DNA from: Verrucomicrobiia bacterium | GTDB lineage: Bacteria > Verrucomicrobiota > Verrucomicrobiia > Limisphaerales > UBA9464 | Length of the DNA: 64,000 nucleotides | Assembly: GCA_019634635.1 (NCBI GenBank) | Contig: JAHCBB010000012.1 | Location: forward strand, 62,001 to 126,000 | Direction of reading: 5' to 3' | Shown here: in pieces, positions 26,797 to 37,034 of the stretch | Numbering within the stretch: the stretch's first letter is position 1 | Layout of the letters: each line of letters opens with the position of its first letter | Translations under genes and position numbers: made by a program | Notes under the pieces: generated by a model | The model's input: only the letters and a program-made list of their open reading frames with translations | Told to the model about the DNA's origin: nothing | Databases searched by the model: none

Positions 26797-29700
26797 TTAT
26801 TCGTAGGCGAGAACCAGTGAGGTGCCGTTGATGGTGACCGACCGGATCCGGGTCACCGAAGAGCCGCTGACCCGGTAGTACCGGGTGCCCTCCGGGGCGG
26901 CAACGGTGATCGTCTTGCCGGCAACGTCCACCGTGGCCCCGGATTCAGGAGCGTAGGCCCCTCCCAACGTGGCACTCCCCAGCAACTCCGCGGACTCCGG
27001 TGGCGCCCCAAGGGGCACGCAAACATCACCGCCATCCCCGACGAGCGGCGGGCCGTCGGCCGTGGGCCCGCCAAGCGCAGCCACCTGGTCGTCGGTCAGG
27101 GCGCCCTCGCGGAACTGGAGGGCGCTCACCAGCACGGTGCTCTGCTCGTTGTCGTCGCCGTCATTGAACATGTAGATCTCCGACGGGAGCGAATACCGGC
27201 CGTCGAGATTGGCACCATCGCCACTGGGGTCGTCGCGATGCTTGACGCCATTGACGTACTTGGCGAACCGCTTGGGCGTGGAGGTCATGTCCGCCACAAA
27301 CACGACGCGCGCCCAGGTGTTGCGCGGATGGCTGTTGGCCGGGTTGATGCCGTCATAGTTCGAGCAGCAACCCTTGCCATAGGAACCATCGGACGCCCGC
27401 CAGAACAGGTCACCGTCGTTGTTCTGATCCAGGTCACGCGTCCGGAAGACGGTTCCGAACCCATGCCCCTCACCCCAGTACACGTCCATCACCAGCGTCC
27501 ACAGGTTGGCATTGACCCCACCGCCGTTCGCCGGCAATCCCGGCCGGACCCGGAGCCCGGTACGGCGGAAGTCCTCTCCCTCCTCATTGCGCGGAATCAC
27601 CAGGAACCGGGCAGGCTGGCCTCCAATCGGCGGCACGTCGGCATACGTGCCCTGGCCGCTGGCACCGAAGTCGTAGTGGGACGCCAGGGCTTCATCAATG
27701 TAGGCCACCGGCTGTCCGATCGTCGCGGCCAGGTTGCCGTCAAAGGTCCAGTGACCCTTGATGCCCGGGTCCACCGATTCCGGTCCCGGGATGCCGGACG
27801 CCGAGGGACCGCCCAGGGCCAGCACCTCGTCGTCGGTCATCGCCACCGGACGGAACTGCAGGGAGTTGATCAGGACGGTGCTCTGTTCGTTGTCGTCGCC
27901 GTCATTGAACATGTAGATCTCCGCCGGCAGGGAGTACCGGCCGTCGAGATTCGCGCCATCTCCGCTGGGGTCGTCACGATGTTTCACCCCGTTGACGTAC
28001 TTGGCGAACCGCTTGGGCGTGGAGGTCATGTCCGCCACGAACACGATGCGCGCCCAGGTGTTGCGCGGATGGCTGTTGGCCGGATTGATGCCGTCATAGT
28101 TCGAGCAGCAGCCCTTGCCATAGGAACCGTCCGACGCCCGCCAGAACAGGTCGCCGTCGTTGTTCTGATCCAGGTCGCGCGTCCGGAACACGGTCCCGAA
28201 CCCATGCCCCTCGCCCCAGTACACATCCATGACCATCGTCCACACGTTGGCGTTTTGGCCGCCGCCGCTCGGCGCCAGCCCCGGGCGGACCCGAAGGCCG
28301 GTGCGGCGGAAGTCCTCGCCGTTGTCATTGCGCGGGATCACGAGGAATTGTGCAGGTTGGCCGCCGATCGCCGGGATGTCCGCATATGTCCCCTGGCCGC
28401 TCGTGCCAAAGTCGTAGTGGGAGGCCAGGGCATCATCAATGTACGCAGCGGCCGTGCCCGTTGAGGCCTGCAGGCTTCCGTTGAATTCCCATTGTCCGGC
28501 GACGCCATTGCCCGCGGGACCGGACGGCGCCGGAATGCCCGAGGCGGCAGGTCCACCCAGCGCGGCCACCTCCGCGTCGGTCAGGGCGCCATCGCGGAAC
28601 TGGATGGCACTCACCAGGACGGTGCTCTGCTCGTTGTCGTCGCCGTCGTTGAACAGGTAGATCTCCGGCGGGAGCGAGTACCGGCCGTCGAGATTGGCGC
28701 CATCGCCACTGGGGTCGTCGCGATGCTTGACGCCATTGACGTACTTGGCGAACCGCTTGGGCGTGGAGGTCATGTCCGCCACGAACACGACGCGCGCCCA
28801 GGTGTTGCGCGGGTGGCTGTTGGCGGGATTGATGCCGTCGTAGTTTGAGCAGCAACCCTTGCCGTACGAGCCGTCCGAAGCCCTCCAGAACAGGTCACCA
28901 TCATTGTTCTGGTCCAGGTCGCGCGTCCTGAACACCGTGCCAAACCCGTGGCCTTCGCCCCAGTACACGTCCATGACCATTGTCCACACATTGGCGTTCT
29001 GGCCCCCGCCGCTCGGAGGCAGGCCCGGCTTTGCCCGCAATCCCGTGCGGCGGAAGTCCTCGCCATTGTCATTGCGCGGGATCACCAGGAATTTCGCGGG
29101 CTGTCCATCAATCCCTGGAATGTCCGCGTAGGCTCCCGCGCCGCTGGTTCCGAAGTCGTAATGACCCGCAAGTGCGCCATCAATGTAGGCCAGGTCGCTG
29201 CCCACCGACGCCTTGAGCGTGCCGTCACCAAAGTTCCAGTAGCCGGTCGTCGCCGGGCCCCCGGCATTCTCACATGCGCCCGGCACCGTGAAGAACGACC
29301 AGGCACTCGTCACGGCGTTGCCCGAGCCGTCTGCATACGACAGGGTGACCGGATAGGAGCCTTCCGGCACGTGCCCCGGATGCTGATAGCTGATCGTGGT
29401 CGCCCGGCCGTTCTTGGTGACGGTCGGCACCAGGACCGTGTCCCTCACCATGAGCTGGATCGAGGCGGGACTCAGGACCGTGGTCTCCTCGGTCACCACG
29501 ATGTCCAGGCTCAGCCTGGGGCTCACCCCGGTTTCGCCGGGAGCCGGTTTCGCGCTGCTGATGTAGGGCGCCACCGCGCCGGAACGGTCGCGGTAGGCCC
29601 GAATGTGGCCCGGCGTGGACCGGTCGTTCACCAGGATCCGCGCCCCGGTGGACGTCACCGAATACAGTTCGCAATGCGCATTGCCCACGCCCTCGTACCA

Positions 29701-31278
29701 GAGCAGTCGCACGCCATAGATGCCGGCCTCCTCAACCACGAAGCTGGTCTCGGTGGTGGACACCCCGTTGACAAGCGCCACCACCGGAGCGGTGACGTCG
29801 CGCGGGTCGCGCCCGATGGTGAGCTTGAAGCCATCGTCGCTGACGACCCCCAACCGGACGACGCCCGCCGGCAGTTCGAGGTAGGCAATGCTCTCAATGA
29901 CGATGTTGTCCAGCGCCTCAAAGCCGTCTGCAGTCAGCCCCGGATAACCGGGAATGGCATCGTCGAATATGAAGTGACCGCTGCCCTCCTGGTCGTCATC
30001 AAAATTGACGGTCTCCAGATTGAAGGTGCCGTCGGCGTTTGCGCCGAAGGTGCTGGCAATGCTTGGGCCGAACTCCCCGGCCAGCTGCCGCTCCGCCGCC
30101 GCCACGCTGGAGACGATCGGGGACTCGACCTGGTAAACCCGCGCCCGGAAGCCGCTGGTCGTGGTGTTGACGCTGCCCGCGGGCGCTTTGGCGGACGCCG
30201 GCACGGTCAGATACGAAGCCACGTTGAACTCAAAGGAAAACGTCTTCGAGCCGTCATACGTTAGGGTCACCTTGTGGTTGGATCCCGAAGCCAGGAAGCC
30301 CGGCGGATCGAAGGTCACGGTGCGGGTGTTCCCCTGGCTGGTGACGGTCGGCAGGACCGCATCACCGTCGAAAGTCATCGCGACCGTCGGCGAGGTCAGA
30401 TTTTCGACCACCACCGTGACCACGGCGTCCGGCGGTGCGTTTTGCGCTGCGGGGGACTTCGAGGCGACATACGCCCCGGCCCCGACCGTCGCCGTGGTGA
30501 TGCTCACATCGTCAATCCAGTGATTGTTGCGGATGGCCGCCGTCAACTCAGCCGTGCCCGCCCCGAACCCAAACACACCCGCGATGGGCGTGTATCCGAT
30601 CCCCACCCGGTCATACACGGTCACGCCGTCATAGACGACGGTCAGCGAGCCGTCGGGATCCACCCGCACCTCCACCGCGGCAAACCGGACCGCGGTCGAA
30701 TTCGGCGGGTAGGTCGGGATGCCGCGGAAGTTGCGCACGGCCACCTTCACCCCGCCCATCTTCACAATGATGCCCGGGGCGTCCCCTGGGTCATTCCCCT
30801 CGGCGTTGAACCCCGGGAGGTTATCAATCGTGTCAAAGGAGATGACGAGCCCCTGGCTGTTGCCCCCGCCCTCGCGAAACGGTTCGAAATCCGAAAGGTC
30901 GTCCGCCAGCACGAAGCTGAACCCTTGCGCCCCCAGGGAGCTGCCGCCGCCCACCGCGGCCTTGAATGTGGCCGTAAAGCTCTGGATCAGGGCCCCGCCA
31001 TTGAAATCCGGCAGTTTGTAGGAGCCGTTCTGCGGCAGTGGCTTTGGATTGTCCGCCGGCGGCAAGTCCGCCAGATCGGTGAGCTTCAGGACGCCATCCT
31101 CCACCTCGGCAGTCCCAAGGGGGGTCCCGCCCGGATCGAAGGAGAAATCCGTCGTGAAGGTTGCCGTGCGAGCGGAGGCGGCACCCAGGACCAGCAGGCC
31201 GGCAATGGTCAGGCCGCGTAATGACCCGGATAATGCCGGCAGCCAGGCATCCGGGTGGAGGACATGCGTGGATCTCAT
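26797..31278 (-). CDS. giant secreted lectin / LamG-like repeat protein
   Basis: 1493 residues from the ATG at 31278; the open frame reaches 31554, but the signal peptide (LRGLTIAGLLVLGAASARTA) follows the chosen start. Order of modules: an L-type-lectin or concanavalin-like domain at about 38-266 (GAQGFSFVLADDLSDFEPFR), an Ig-like domain at 267-355, a PA14-like domain at about 402-552 (LELPAGVVRLGVVSDDGFKL), an Ig-like domain at about 569-670, three nearly identical LamG-like repeats of about 240 residues each, and a beta-rich C-terminal tail. The repeats share VYWGEGHGFGTVFRTRDLDQ and NNDGDLFWRASDGSYGKGCC. A surface adhesin or glycan-binding role is inferred. It stands alone with its own terminator. 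Confidence 0.88.
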   Translation of the reverse strand: MRSTHVLHPDAWLPALSGSLRGLTIAGLLVLGAASARTATFTTDFSFDPGGTPLGTAEVEDGVLKLTDLADLPPADNPKPLPQNGSYKLPDFNGGALIQSFTATFKAAVGGGSSLGAQGFSFVLADDLSDFEPFREGGGNSQGLVISFDTIDNLPGFNAEGNDPGDAPGIIVKMGGVKVAVRNFRGIPTYPPNSTAVRFAAVEVRVDPDGSLTVVYDGVTVYDRVGIGYTPIAGVFGFGAGTAELTAAIRNNHWIDDVSITTATVGAGAYVASKSPAAQNAPPDAVVTVVVENLTSPTVAMTFDGDAVLPTVTSQGNTRTVTFDPPGFLASGSNHKVTLTYDGSKTFSFEFNVASYLTVPASAKAPAGSVNTTTSGFRARVYQVESPIVSSVAAAERQLAGEFGPSIASTFGANADGTFNLETVNFDDDQEGSGHFIFDDAIPGYPGLTADGFEALDNIVIESIAYLELPAGVVRLGVVSDDGFKLTIGRDPRDVTAPVVALVNGVSTTETSFVVEEAGIYGVRLLWYEGVGNAHCELYSVTSTGARILVNDRSTPGHIRAYRDRSGAVAPYISSAKPAPGETGVSPRLSLDIVVTEETTVLSPASIQLMVRDTVLVPTVTKNGRATTISYQHPGHVPEGSYPVTLSYADGSGNAVTSAWSFFTVPGACENAGGPATTGYWNFGDGTLKASVGSDLAYIDGALAGHYDFGTSGAGAYADIPGIDGQPAKFLVIPRNDNGEDFRRTGLRAKPGLPPSGGGQNANVWTMVMDVYWGEGHGFGTVFRTRDLDQNNDGDLFWRASDGSYGKGCCSNYDGINPANSHPRNTWARVVFVADMTSTPKRFAKYVNGVKHRDDPSGDGANLDGRYSLPPEIYLFNDGDDNEQSTVLVSAIQFRDGALTDAEVAALGGPAASGIPAPSGPAGNGVAGQWEFNGSLQASTGTAAAYIDDALASHYDFGTSGQGTYADIPAIGGQPAQFLVIPRNDNGEDFRRTGLRVRPGLAPSGGGQNANVWTMVMDVYWGEGHGFGTVFRTRDLDQNNDGDLFWRASDGSYGKGCCSNYDGINPANSHPRNTWARIVFVADMTSTPKRFAKYVNGVKHRDDPSGDGANLDGRYSLPAEIYMFNDGDDNEQSTVLINSLQFRPVAMTDDEVLALGGPSASGIPGPESVDPGIKGHWTFDGNLAATIGQPVAYIDEALASHYDFGASGQGTYADVPPIGGQPARFLVIPRNEEGEDFRRTGLRVRPGLPANGGGVNANLWTLVMDVYWGEGHGFGTVFRTRDLDQNNDGDLFWRASDGSYGKGCCSNYDGINPANSHPRNTWARVVFVADMTSTPKRFAKYVNGVKHRDDPSGDGANLDGRYSLPSEIYMFNDGDDNEQSTVLVSALQFREGALTDDQVAALGGPTADGPPLVGDGGDVCVPLGAPPESAELLGSATLGGAYAPESGATVDVAGKTITVAAPEGTRYYRVSGSSVTRIRSVTINGTSLVLAYE
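27052..27753 (-). repeat. LamG-like repeat unit 3 (C-terminal copy)
   Basis: This is the third of three in-frame units within the giant secreted protein, about 234 codons. Landmarks can be superimposed on unit 2 with a 741-bp offset. The central 130 codons (around GKGCCSNYDGINPANSHPRN) are almost identical in protein and very similar in DNA, including many synonymous sites. Confidence 0.9.
27786..28497 (-). repeat. LamG-like repeat unit 2
   Basis: This is the middle unit, offset by 741 bp from unit 3 and 744 bp from unit 1 at the GCCSNYDG landmark. It differs from its neighbours mainly in the first 40 codons and in a few conservative changes (for example ARIVFVADMTS instead of ARVVFVADMTS). 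Confidence 0.9.
28535..29240 (-). repeat. LamG-like repeat unit 1 (N-terminal copy)
   Basis: This is the first unit, the most divergent at its beginning (YWNFGDGTLKASVGSDLAYI) but again nearly identical in the core. The short joints between units read GGPAASGIP or a close variant, which marks the duplication boundaries. Confidence 0.9.
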
Positions 31279-31604
31279 GAGAGGAAGGGATTTTTGGAGC
31301 ACAGGGAGACGATTCCCGGTGGGGATGGGCGCCGAGGCGCCCGCGTCCGCCAAATGCGGAGGCCGTCGAGGCCGGACCGGGATCGCCGGCGACAACAGCC
31401 CCTTGGGGATATCGGTCCCCGGAGGTAGAATTCCGGGCACCGGCACAACCTTTCGGGGACAAATGGTGGTTAGTCGAAACGGACCCCGGTTGCCAAGGCG
31501 AAAATGATGTTCCCCGACCGATTGCCGCAATGTGGACTCGATTCCGAAATCCATGGCGCGACTCGGACCGTGCCGCGGCGGCCCGGCGCTGGCAGACTTG
31601 GCCC

Positions 31605-32453
31605 ATGACTTCGGACAGACTGCGGTCGTTGGGGCGACTGCTGGTCCTTCCCGTCCTGCTCTACGTGCTTCTCCGCTGGTTTGAGCATCGCAACGTGTAC
31701 CAACCCACGCCGTCGCTGTGGGCCGATCCGTCGTCCCTTGGCATCCCTTACGAGGAGGTGTGGCTGACCACCACCGACGGGCGACGCCTCCATGCGTGGT
31801 TTCTTCCCGCTGCGGATGGAGCCGCGTATGGCGATGTGGCGGTCCTTCACTGTCACGGCAACGGCGGCAACATCAGCCACCGCCTCGAGACCTACGCGGC
31901 GCTTCGGGAGATCGGCGTGGCCGTTCTCGGATTTGACTATCGGGGTTACGGCCGGAGCCGGGGTCGCCCCAATGAAGAAGGCACCTATCGGGACGCCCAG
32001 GCGGCCTGGGCATGGCTCCGCGACCGGGGTTTCGAGGCGACCCGCATCGTGGCCTTCGGCGAATCCCTGGGGGGCGGCGTGGCCACCGAACTTGCCCTGC
32101 GCGAACCGGTCGGTGCCGTGGTGCTCCAGAGCACCTTTACCAGCATTCCGGACCTCGGCGCCGAGCTGTTCCCGTGGTTGCCCGTCCGGGCGATAGGCCG
32201 GATCCGCTACGACAACCTCAGCAAACTGCCCCGCATCCGCGTCCCCGTGCTGGTGATGCACGGGCGCGGGGACACGTTGGTCCCGTTTCACCACGGAGAA
32301 CGTCTGTTCGCAGCCGCCGGCGAACCCAAGATGCTCTGGGAACTGGCGGGCGACCACAACGACGCGCTCGATGCCGACCCCCGACGATTTCTCGAGGGCC
32401 CGCGGCGCCTGCTCGAACGGCTGCCGGCGGCGACGGGACCCACGCCCCGGTGA
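31605..32453 (+). CDS. membrane-anchored alpha/beta hydrolase (BEM46-like)
   Basis: 282 residues from the ATG at 31605. A single N-terminal hydrophobic helix (LGRLLVLPVLLYVLLRWFEH) precedes an alpha/beta hydrolase fold. HCHGNGGNISHRLETYAALR is the oxyanion-hole region, FGESLGGGVATELALREPVG holds the nucleophile serine in GESLG, VLVMHGRGDTLVPFHHGERL carries the probable catalytic Asp, and the histidine is in LAGDHNDAL. This pattern matches the BEM46/YfhR group of serine hydrolases of unknown substrate. The upstream overlap with the giant secreted-protein frame disappears with the chosen start. Confidence 0.88.
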   Translation: MTSDRLRSLGRLLVLPVLLYVLLRWFEHRNVYQPTPSLWADPSSLGIPYEEVWLTTTDGRRLHAWFLPAADGAAYGDVAVLHCHGNGGNISHRLETYAALREIGVAVLGFDYRGYGRSRGRPNEEGTYRDAQAAWAWLRDRGFEATRIVAFGESLGGGVATELALREPVGAVVLQSTFTSIPDLGAELFPWLPVRAIGRIRYDNLSKLPRIRVPVLVMHGRGDTLVPFHHGERLFAAAGEPKMLWELAGDHNDALDADPRRFLEGPRRLLERLPAATGPTPR

Positions 32454-32488
32454 CGCGGGCGCCCGGGAGGCACCCCGGCCCCCGACGC

Positions 32489-33454
32489 TCAGTCGAACGC
32501 GTGACCGGCGCTGCAGAGCACGTTGCGGAGCTTGTGACGCACCAGCTCCTTCACCGCTTTGCGGGCGGGTGCCAGATACTTGCGGGGATCAAATTCCTTG
32601 GGCTTGGTCGCAAGCACCTCGCGAATCGCAGCGGTCATCGCCAGGCGAAGGTCGGTGTCAATGTTGACCTTGGTGCACCCGGTGCGACGCGCGATCTCAA
32701 TGTCGGCCTCGGGGACCCCGGCGGTTTCCTCCCCCAGGTCGCCACCGTACTTGTTGATCTTCTGCGCCAGATCCTTGGGCACCGACGAGGCGCCGTGCAG
32801 CACCAACGGGTAGTCCCCAAGCCCCGCATCCAGCAGGGCCTTCTTGATGGCCTTGAGCCGCTCCAGGTCCAGGTGCTGCTCGCCCTTGAACTTGTAGGCG
32901 CCATGGCTGTTGCCGATGGCGACCGCCAGGGAGTCCACACCGGACTGCTTGACGAACGCGACGGCTTCGTCGGGATGCGTGTACACGCCTCCCTTGGAGT
33001 AGCCGCCACCCTCCTCGCCATCGTCGTGCTGCGCCCCCACGAGCATCCCCAGCTCGCCCTCGACCACGCAGTCATGCTTGTGGGCATAGTCCACGACCTT
33101 GCGGCAGACCTCCACGTTCTTCTCAAACGGATCGTGGGAGGCATCAATCATCACGCTGGTGAAGCCCTCATCAATGCACTGCTTGCACAGCTCAAAGCTG
33201 TCGCCGTGGTCGAGGTGCACCGCGATCGGGATGGTGCTCAGGCTGACCGCCGCCTCGATGAGCTTCTTGAGATAAACCGGATGGGCATAGTCCCGCGCCC
33301 CCTTGGAGATCTGGAGCATCACGGGCGCCTTCTCCTCCTCGCAGGCCTCGACGATGGCCTGCAGCAGTTCCATGTTGTTCACGTTGAACGCGCCCAGCGC
33401 GTACTTGCCCTTCAACGCCTTGGCAAAAAGGTCTTTCGTATGGGTGAGTGGCAT
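32489..33454 (-). CDS. fba: class II fructose-bisphosphate aldolase
   Basis: 321 residues from the ATG at 33454. It cleaves fructose-1,6-bisphosphate in glycolysis and works in reverse in gluconeogenesis, using a divalent metal. Visible elements: KGKYALGAFNVNNMELLQAI, the metal-binding HLDHGDSFELCKQCIDEGFT, the second family signature VVEGELGMLVGAQHDDGEEG, LVLHGASSVPKDLAQKINKY and VNIDTDLRLAMTAAIREVLA. The frame is open upstream to 33754 but that part overlaps the pnp end and its terminator. It converges with the hydrolase gene, leaving 35 nt between stops. Confidence 0.95.
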   Translation of the reverse strand: MPLTHTKDLFAKALKGKYALGAFNVNNMELLQAIVEACEEEKAPVMLQISKGARDYAHPVYLKKLIEAAVSLSTIPIAVHLDHGDSFELCKQCIDEGFTSVMIDASHDPFEKNVEVCRKVVDYAHKHDCVVEGELGMLVGAQHDDGEEGGGYSKGGVYTHPDEAVAFVKQSGVDSLAVAIGNSHGAYKFKGEQHLDLERLKAIKKALLDAGLGDYPLVLHGASSVPKDLAQKINKYGGDLGEETAGVPEADIEIARRTGCTKVNIDTDLRLAMTAAIREVLATKPKEFDPRKYLAPARKAVKELVRHKLRNVLCSAGHAFD

Positions 33455-33545
33455 AAGGAAATCGCTGTTGTGCGCCCGGAAGTCCGCTTCCGAACGCGGC
33501 GGGATTCTACGGACCGTCCCGATCCGGGGGAACTGGATTCTGGCA

Positions 33546-33576
33546 ACGAAAACGGCGGGCCTTCCGGCCCGCCGTT
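33546..33576 (-). terminator. intrinsic terminator downstream of pnp
   Basis: A perfect 11-bp stem AACGGCGGGCC / GGCCCGCCGTT encloses a 4-nt loop that reads GGAA (a GNRA tetraloop) on the minus strand, and it is followed by TTCGTT. It lies 37 nt after the pnp stop and before the fba start, so pnp and fba are likely separate transcripts. Confidence 0.85.
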
Positions 33577-33612
33577 CTGAAATTCGCCGTGCCCGAGCGC
33601 GGCGGTCAGCGG

Positions 33613-36300
33613 TCAGCGGTCTTGATCCACCGGAGCCTCCTCGTCGGCCTCGGGTCGTTCCGGTTCGGCGGTCACCTCGGGACGGCTGTCGCGCTCCTCC
33701 ATCGCCGCCTTGCGGCTGAGCCGGACCCGCCCCTTCTCGTCCACGCCCAGACACTTCACGGTGATCTCATCCCCGAGCTGGACGATGTCCTCGACCCGCT
33801 TCACCCGGAAGTTGGCCAGTTCACTGACATGCACGAGGCCCTCAGCCCCTGGCAGGAACTCCACGAAGGCTCCAAAGTCCTTGATGGCAACTACTTTCGC
33901 CCGGTAGATCTTGCCGGGCTCGGCGGCCGATGCCGCGCGGGCCTTGTCTTCAGGGGATCCCTGCTTGGCCGCACGCGATGCCTCGGACTCGCCCCGGGCT
34001 CGGCCGGCATCGGCGGGTCGTTCCGGACGCTCCCGGCGTTCCCGACGCTCTGGACGCTCACCCCGCTCGCCCCGCTCTCCGCGTTCGGGACGTTCCGCAC
34101 GTTCCGCACGCTCCGGTCGTTCCGCCCGGGGCGGCCGTTCGTCGTCGGCGACCGCCGCACCATTCGCCTCGGTGGAACCTGCGGGGATTTCACCCCGCTC
34201 CTCCATCGCGGCCTTGCGGCTGAGCTTGACGCGCCCCTTGTCGTCCACGCCGATGCACTTCACCCAGATCTCATCGCCCATCTTGACGATGTCCTCGGGG
34301 CGGTTGACGCGCTTGTTGGAAAGCTCGCTGACATGCACGAGGCCGTCCTGGCCCGGCATGACTTCGACGAACACGCCGAATTCCTTGATGGTGACAATGC
34401 GGCCCAGGTAAAGGCGGCCAATCTCGATCTCCGCGCCCAGCGCTTCGATCTCTCGCTTGGCCAGCTCCATCCCCTCGGCCGAAACCGAGAAGATCTTCAC
34501 CGTGCCGTCGTCCTCGATGTCAATTTCGCACCCGGAGTCATCCACCAGGCGCTTGATGTTCTTGCCGCCGGGCCCGATGAGCAGGCCGATCTTCTCAGGA
34601 TTGATCCGCAGCACCGTGATCCGCGGTGCATACTTCGAGATGTCGGTGCGCGGCGCCGGCAGGGTGGCGGCCATGCTTTTCAGGATCTCCAAACGGGCGC
34701 TGCGCGCCTTGGCGACCGCTTCGGCCATGATGGACAGCGGCAGGCCCTTGAGCTTGAGATCAAGCTGGAAGCCCGTGATCCCGTTCTCGGTGCCTGCAAT
34801 CTTGCAGTCCATGTCGCAGAAGGCGTCCTCCCAACCGATGATGTCGGTGAGCAGCCGGTAACGGTTGATCCGCCCCTCGGCGTCGTCCTCGGTGCAGATG
34901 CCGATCGAAATGCCGGCCACGGGCCGCTTGAGCGGAACGCCCGCGTCCATCAGTGCCAGGGTGGCACCGCACACCGAGGCCATCGAGGTGGAGCCGTTGG
35001 ACTCCATGATCTCGGCAGTGATGCGCACCGCGTACGGATATTCCTCCAGCGGGATCATCGGCCGGACGCTGCGCTCGGCCAGCGCCCCGTGCCCGATCTC
35101 GCGGCGCCCGGGACCGGCGATGCGGCCGGTCTCACCGACCGAGAAATTCGGGAAGTTGTAGTGCAGCAGGAACTGCTTCTTGGTCTCACCGCCCGTGTAG
35201 GCGTCGAACTCCTGAACGTCGTCGCTCGTGCCCAGCGTCGCGATGCAGACCGCCTGGGTCTCGCCGCGCTGGAACATCGCGCTGCCGTGGGTGCGCGGCA
35301 GAAATCCGACGGCGCTGCTCAGCGCCCGCAGGTCATCCATGTTGCGGCCGTCGAGCCGCTTCCCGTGATCCAGGATCAACGACCGAACCGCCTCCTTCTG
35401 GATGTAGTACTGGGCATCCTTGAGCACGAACGGGGTGACCTTGTCGGCGCCAAACCGGGCCACCAATTGTTCGCCCACCTCGGTGAAGACGGCGTTCACC
35501 GCGGCTTCACGGGCCAATTTTTGCGGCGTCAGCAGGGCCGGGATGATCCGGTCGCCCGCCAGTTCCTTCGCCGCCGCCAGGATCTCGTCGGGCACCACGT
35601 TGACCTTCACGGTCCGCTTGGGCCGCCCGATGCGCGCCACAAGCTCCTTCTGCGCGGCGATCAGCGGCTGGATGGCCTCCTGGCCAAACCGGAGCGCGGC
35701 GATGAAGTCCTCCTCGGGGATCTCGTTGGCCGAGCCCTCGTACATGACGACGTCGGTCTCATTCCCCACATAGATCAGGTCCACGTCGGACTCCGACTGC
35801 TGGTCGTGGGTCGGATTGGCAATCCACGCGCCGCGGACCCGTCCGACCCGGACGGCGCCGATCGGACCCGCCCAGGGGATGTCGGACACCATCAGGGCCG
35901 CCGAGGCGCCCAGGATGGACAGGATGTCCGGATCATTCTGTCCGTCGGCGGACAGCAGCACGCTCTGGACCTGCACCTCGTTGTACCATCCCTTGGGGAA
36001 GAGCGGCCGGATGGGCCGGTCCGTCAGACGACAGGTGAGGATTTCCTTCTCGGTGGGGCGTCCTTCGCGCTTGAAATAGCCCCCGGGAAACTTCCCGGCG
36101 GCGGAGGCCCGCTCGCGGTAATCCACCGTCAGCGGGAAGAACTCCATTCCCTCCTTCGCCTTGGTGGCCGCCACCGCGGCGGTGAGGATGACGGTGTCAC
36201 CCATTTGCACGGTCACGGACCCGTCAGCCTGACGGGCGTAGCGGCCGGACTCGATATGGAGGTCCTGACCTCCGACACTCACAGTTACTTTCTCTGGCAT
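33613..36300 (-). CDS. pnp: polyribonucleotide nucleotidyltransferase with two S1 domains
   Basis: 895 residues, about 190 more than E. coli PNPase. It degrades RNA 3' to 5' phosphorolytically. Two RNase-PH cores (about 10-145 and 315-545), a KH domain around 570 ([20 protein letters not shown]), and a first S1 domain at about 630-700 ([20 protein letters not shown]) form the normal enzyme. A charged linker (about 700-790) rich in RPER/GER repeats follows, then a second, closely related S1 domain at about 793-866 ([20 protein letters not shown]). Both S1 units end in [10 protein letters not shown], showing an internal duplication. rpsO lies upstream with its own terminator. Confidence 0.95.
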   Translation of the reverse strand: MPEKVTVSVGGQDLHIESGRYARQADGSVTVQMGDTVILTAAVAATKAKEGMEFFPLTVDYRERASAAGKFPGGYFKREGRPTEKEILTCRLTDRPIRPLFPKGWYNEVQVQSVLLSADGQNDPDILSILGASAALMVSDIPWAGPIGAVRVGRVRGAWIANPTHDQQSESDVDLIYVGNETDVVMYEGSANEIPEEDFIAALRFGQEAIQPLIAAQKELVARIGRPKRTVKVNVVPDEILAAAKELAGDRIIPALLTPQKLAREAAVNAVFTEVGEQLVARFGADKVTPFVLKDAQYYIQKEAVRSLILDHGKRLDGRNMDDLRALSSAVGFLPRTHGSAMFQRGETQAVCIATLGTSDDVQEFDAYTGGETKKQFLLHYNFPNFSVGETGRIAGPGRREIGHGALAERSVRPMIPLEEYPYAVRITAEIMESNGSTSMASVCGATLALMDAGVPLKRPVAGISIGICTEDDAEGRINRYRLLTDIIGWEDAFCDMDCKIAGTENGITGFQLDLKLKGLPLSIMAEAVAKARSARLEILKSMAATLPAPRTDISKYAPRITVLRINPEKIGLLIGPGGKNIKRLVDDSGCEIDIEDDGTVKIFSVSAEGMELAKREIEALGAEIEIGRLYLGRIVTIKEFGVFVEVMPGQDGLVHVSELSNKRVNRPEDIVKMGDEIWVKCIGVDDKGRVKLSRKAAMEERGEIPAGSTEANGAAVADDERPPRAERPERAERAERPERGERGERGERPERRERRERPERPADAGRARGESEASRAAKQGSPEDKARAASAAEPGKIYRAKVVAIKDFGAFVEFLPGAEGLVHVSELANFRVKRVEDIVQLGDEITVKCLGVDEKGRVRLSRKAAMEERDSRPEVTAEPERPEADEEAPVDQDR
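34018..34130 (-). repeat. Arg/Glu-coding short tandem repeat in the pnp linker
   Basis: About 110 bp of imperfect 9- to 12-nt units, seen on the plus strand as cgttccgca/cgctccgg motifs, encode runs of ERPER, AER and GER. The array lies between the two S1 domains and gives a long charged, probably disordered linker. Confidence 0.8.
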
Positions 36301-36532
36301 GTTGTCTTGTGCCGGCCCGGAGCCCGGGGAACTTCAATCAACCGCCCCAACAGAACGCCGGCTGGCGCCCGCGGCGTCGGGGTCGCTGAGTGAAATCACC
36401 CGGTGACGGGCCGATCTCAGTTGTTGACGCGACCGGAATGATGTTTCGGGAATGGCTGTCGCGGGGCGGTCCGGGTCGCATCGCATGCGGCCCCCTCGGC
36501 ACCCCGATGGGGGGTGGCTCCAGCCAAAATTC

Positions 36533-36553
36533 AAAACCGGGCCCAAGGCCCGG
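36533..36553 (-). terminator. intrinsic terminator downstream of rpsO
   Basis: On the minus strand a 7-bp stem CCGGGCC / GGCCCGG with a three-base loop is followed by TTTTGAATTTTGG. It starts 12 nt after the rpsO stop, so at least part of rpsO transcription ends before pnp, unlike a simple rpsO-pnp read-through. The 230-bp gap to pnp likely contains the pnp promoter and leader. Confidence 0.8.
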
Positions 36554-36565
36554 CCTGCACGGAAT

Positions 36566-36823
36566 TTATCGGCGTAATTTCAACTTTTTGGTGATGGCCT
36601 GGTAACGGCCCTCGTCCGTTTTCTGCAAATAGTTCAGCAGGCGCCGCCTCTGGCTGACGAGGATCAGCAGCCCGCGTCGGGAACTGTTGTCCTTGGCATT
36701 CTTCTGAAGATGCTCGGTCAGGTTGGCGATGCGGCTGGTCAGCAGCGCGATCTGGACCTCGGGCGATCCGGTGTCCTTGTCGTGCGTGCGATGTTCGGTG
36801 ATGGTCTTTGACTTGGCTTCCAT
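36566..36823 (-). CDS. rpsO: 30S ribosomal protein S15
   Basis: 85 residues from the ATG at 36823, near the usual 89. The signature is [20 protein letters not shown] and [20 protein letters not shown], then [21 protein letters not shown]15 binds the 16S central domain and forms an intersubunit bridge. As in many bacteria it is just upstream of pnp on the same strand. Confidence 0.97.
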   Translation of the reverse strand: MEAKSKTITEHRTHDKDTGSPEVQIALLTSRIANLTEHLQKNAKDNSSRRGLLILVSQRRRLLNYLQKTDEGRYQAITKKLKLRR

Positions 36824-37034
36824 GCTGATTTCGGTGTCGGGCAGCAGGTACCGCCCGGTGTTGTCCGTCAATCAAAGCGGGGATCGTACTGGAGATGCGC
36901 CAGGTGTCGAGAACCGAATTGGCGCTGAAAAAGCCTCCCAGTCTCCGCCACGGCCGGAGCGCCTGCCGGCCGACCCGGGGAGCGCCCGATTTCCCGGGTT
37001 CTCCCCGGCCGCGACACCCGTTAGGATTGCCCCG

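Noticed and set aside
27238..28464. 408-codon plus-strand frame with internal repeats
   Set aside because: The repeats only mirror the LamG-like units of the minus-strand gene.
27052..29240. CRISPR-like or VNTR array
   Set aside because: The repeat period is over 740 bp, in frame and coding; it is a domain duplication.
33589..36393. 934-codon plus-strand open frame
   Set aside because: It is the antisense shadow of pnp, which is unmistakable on the minus strand.
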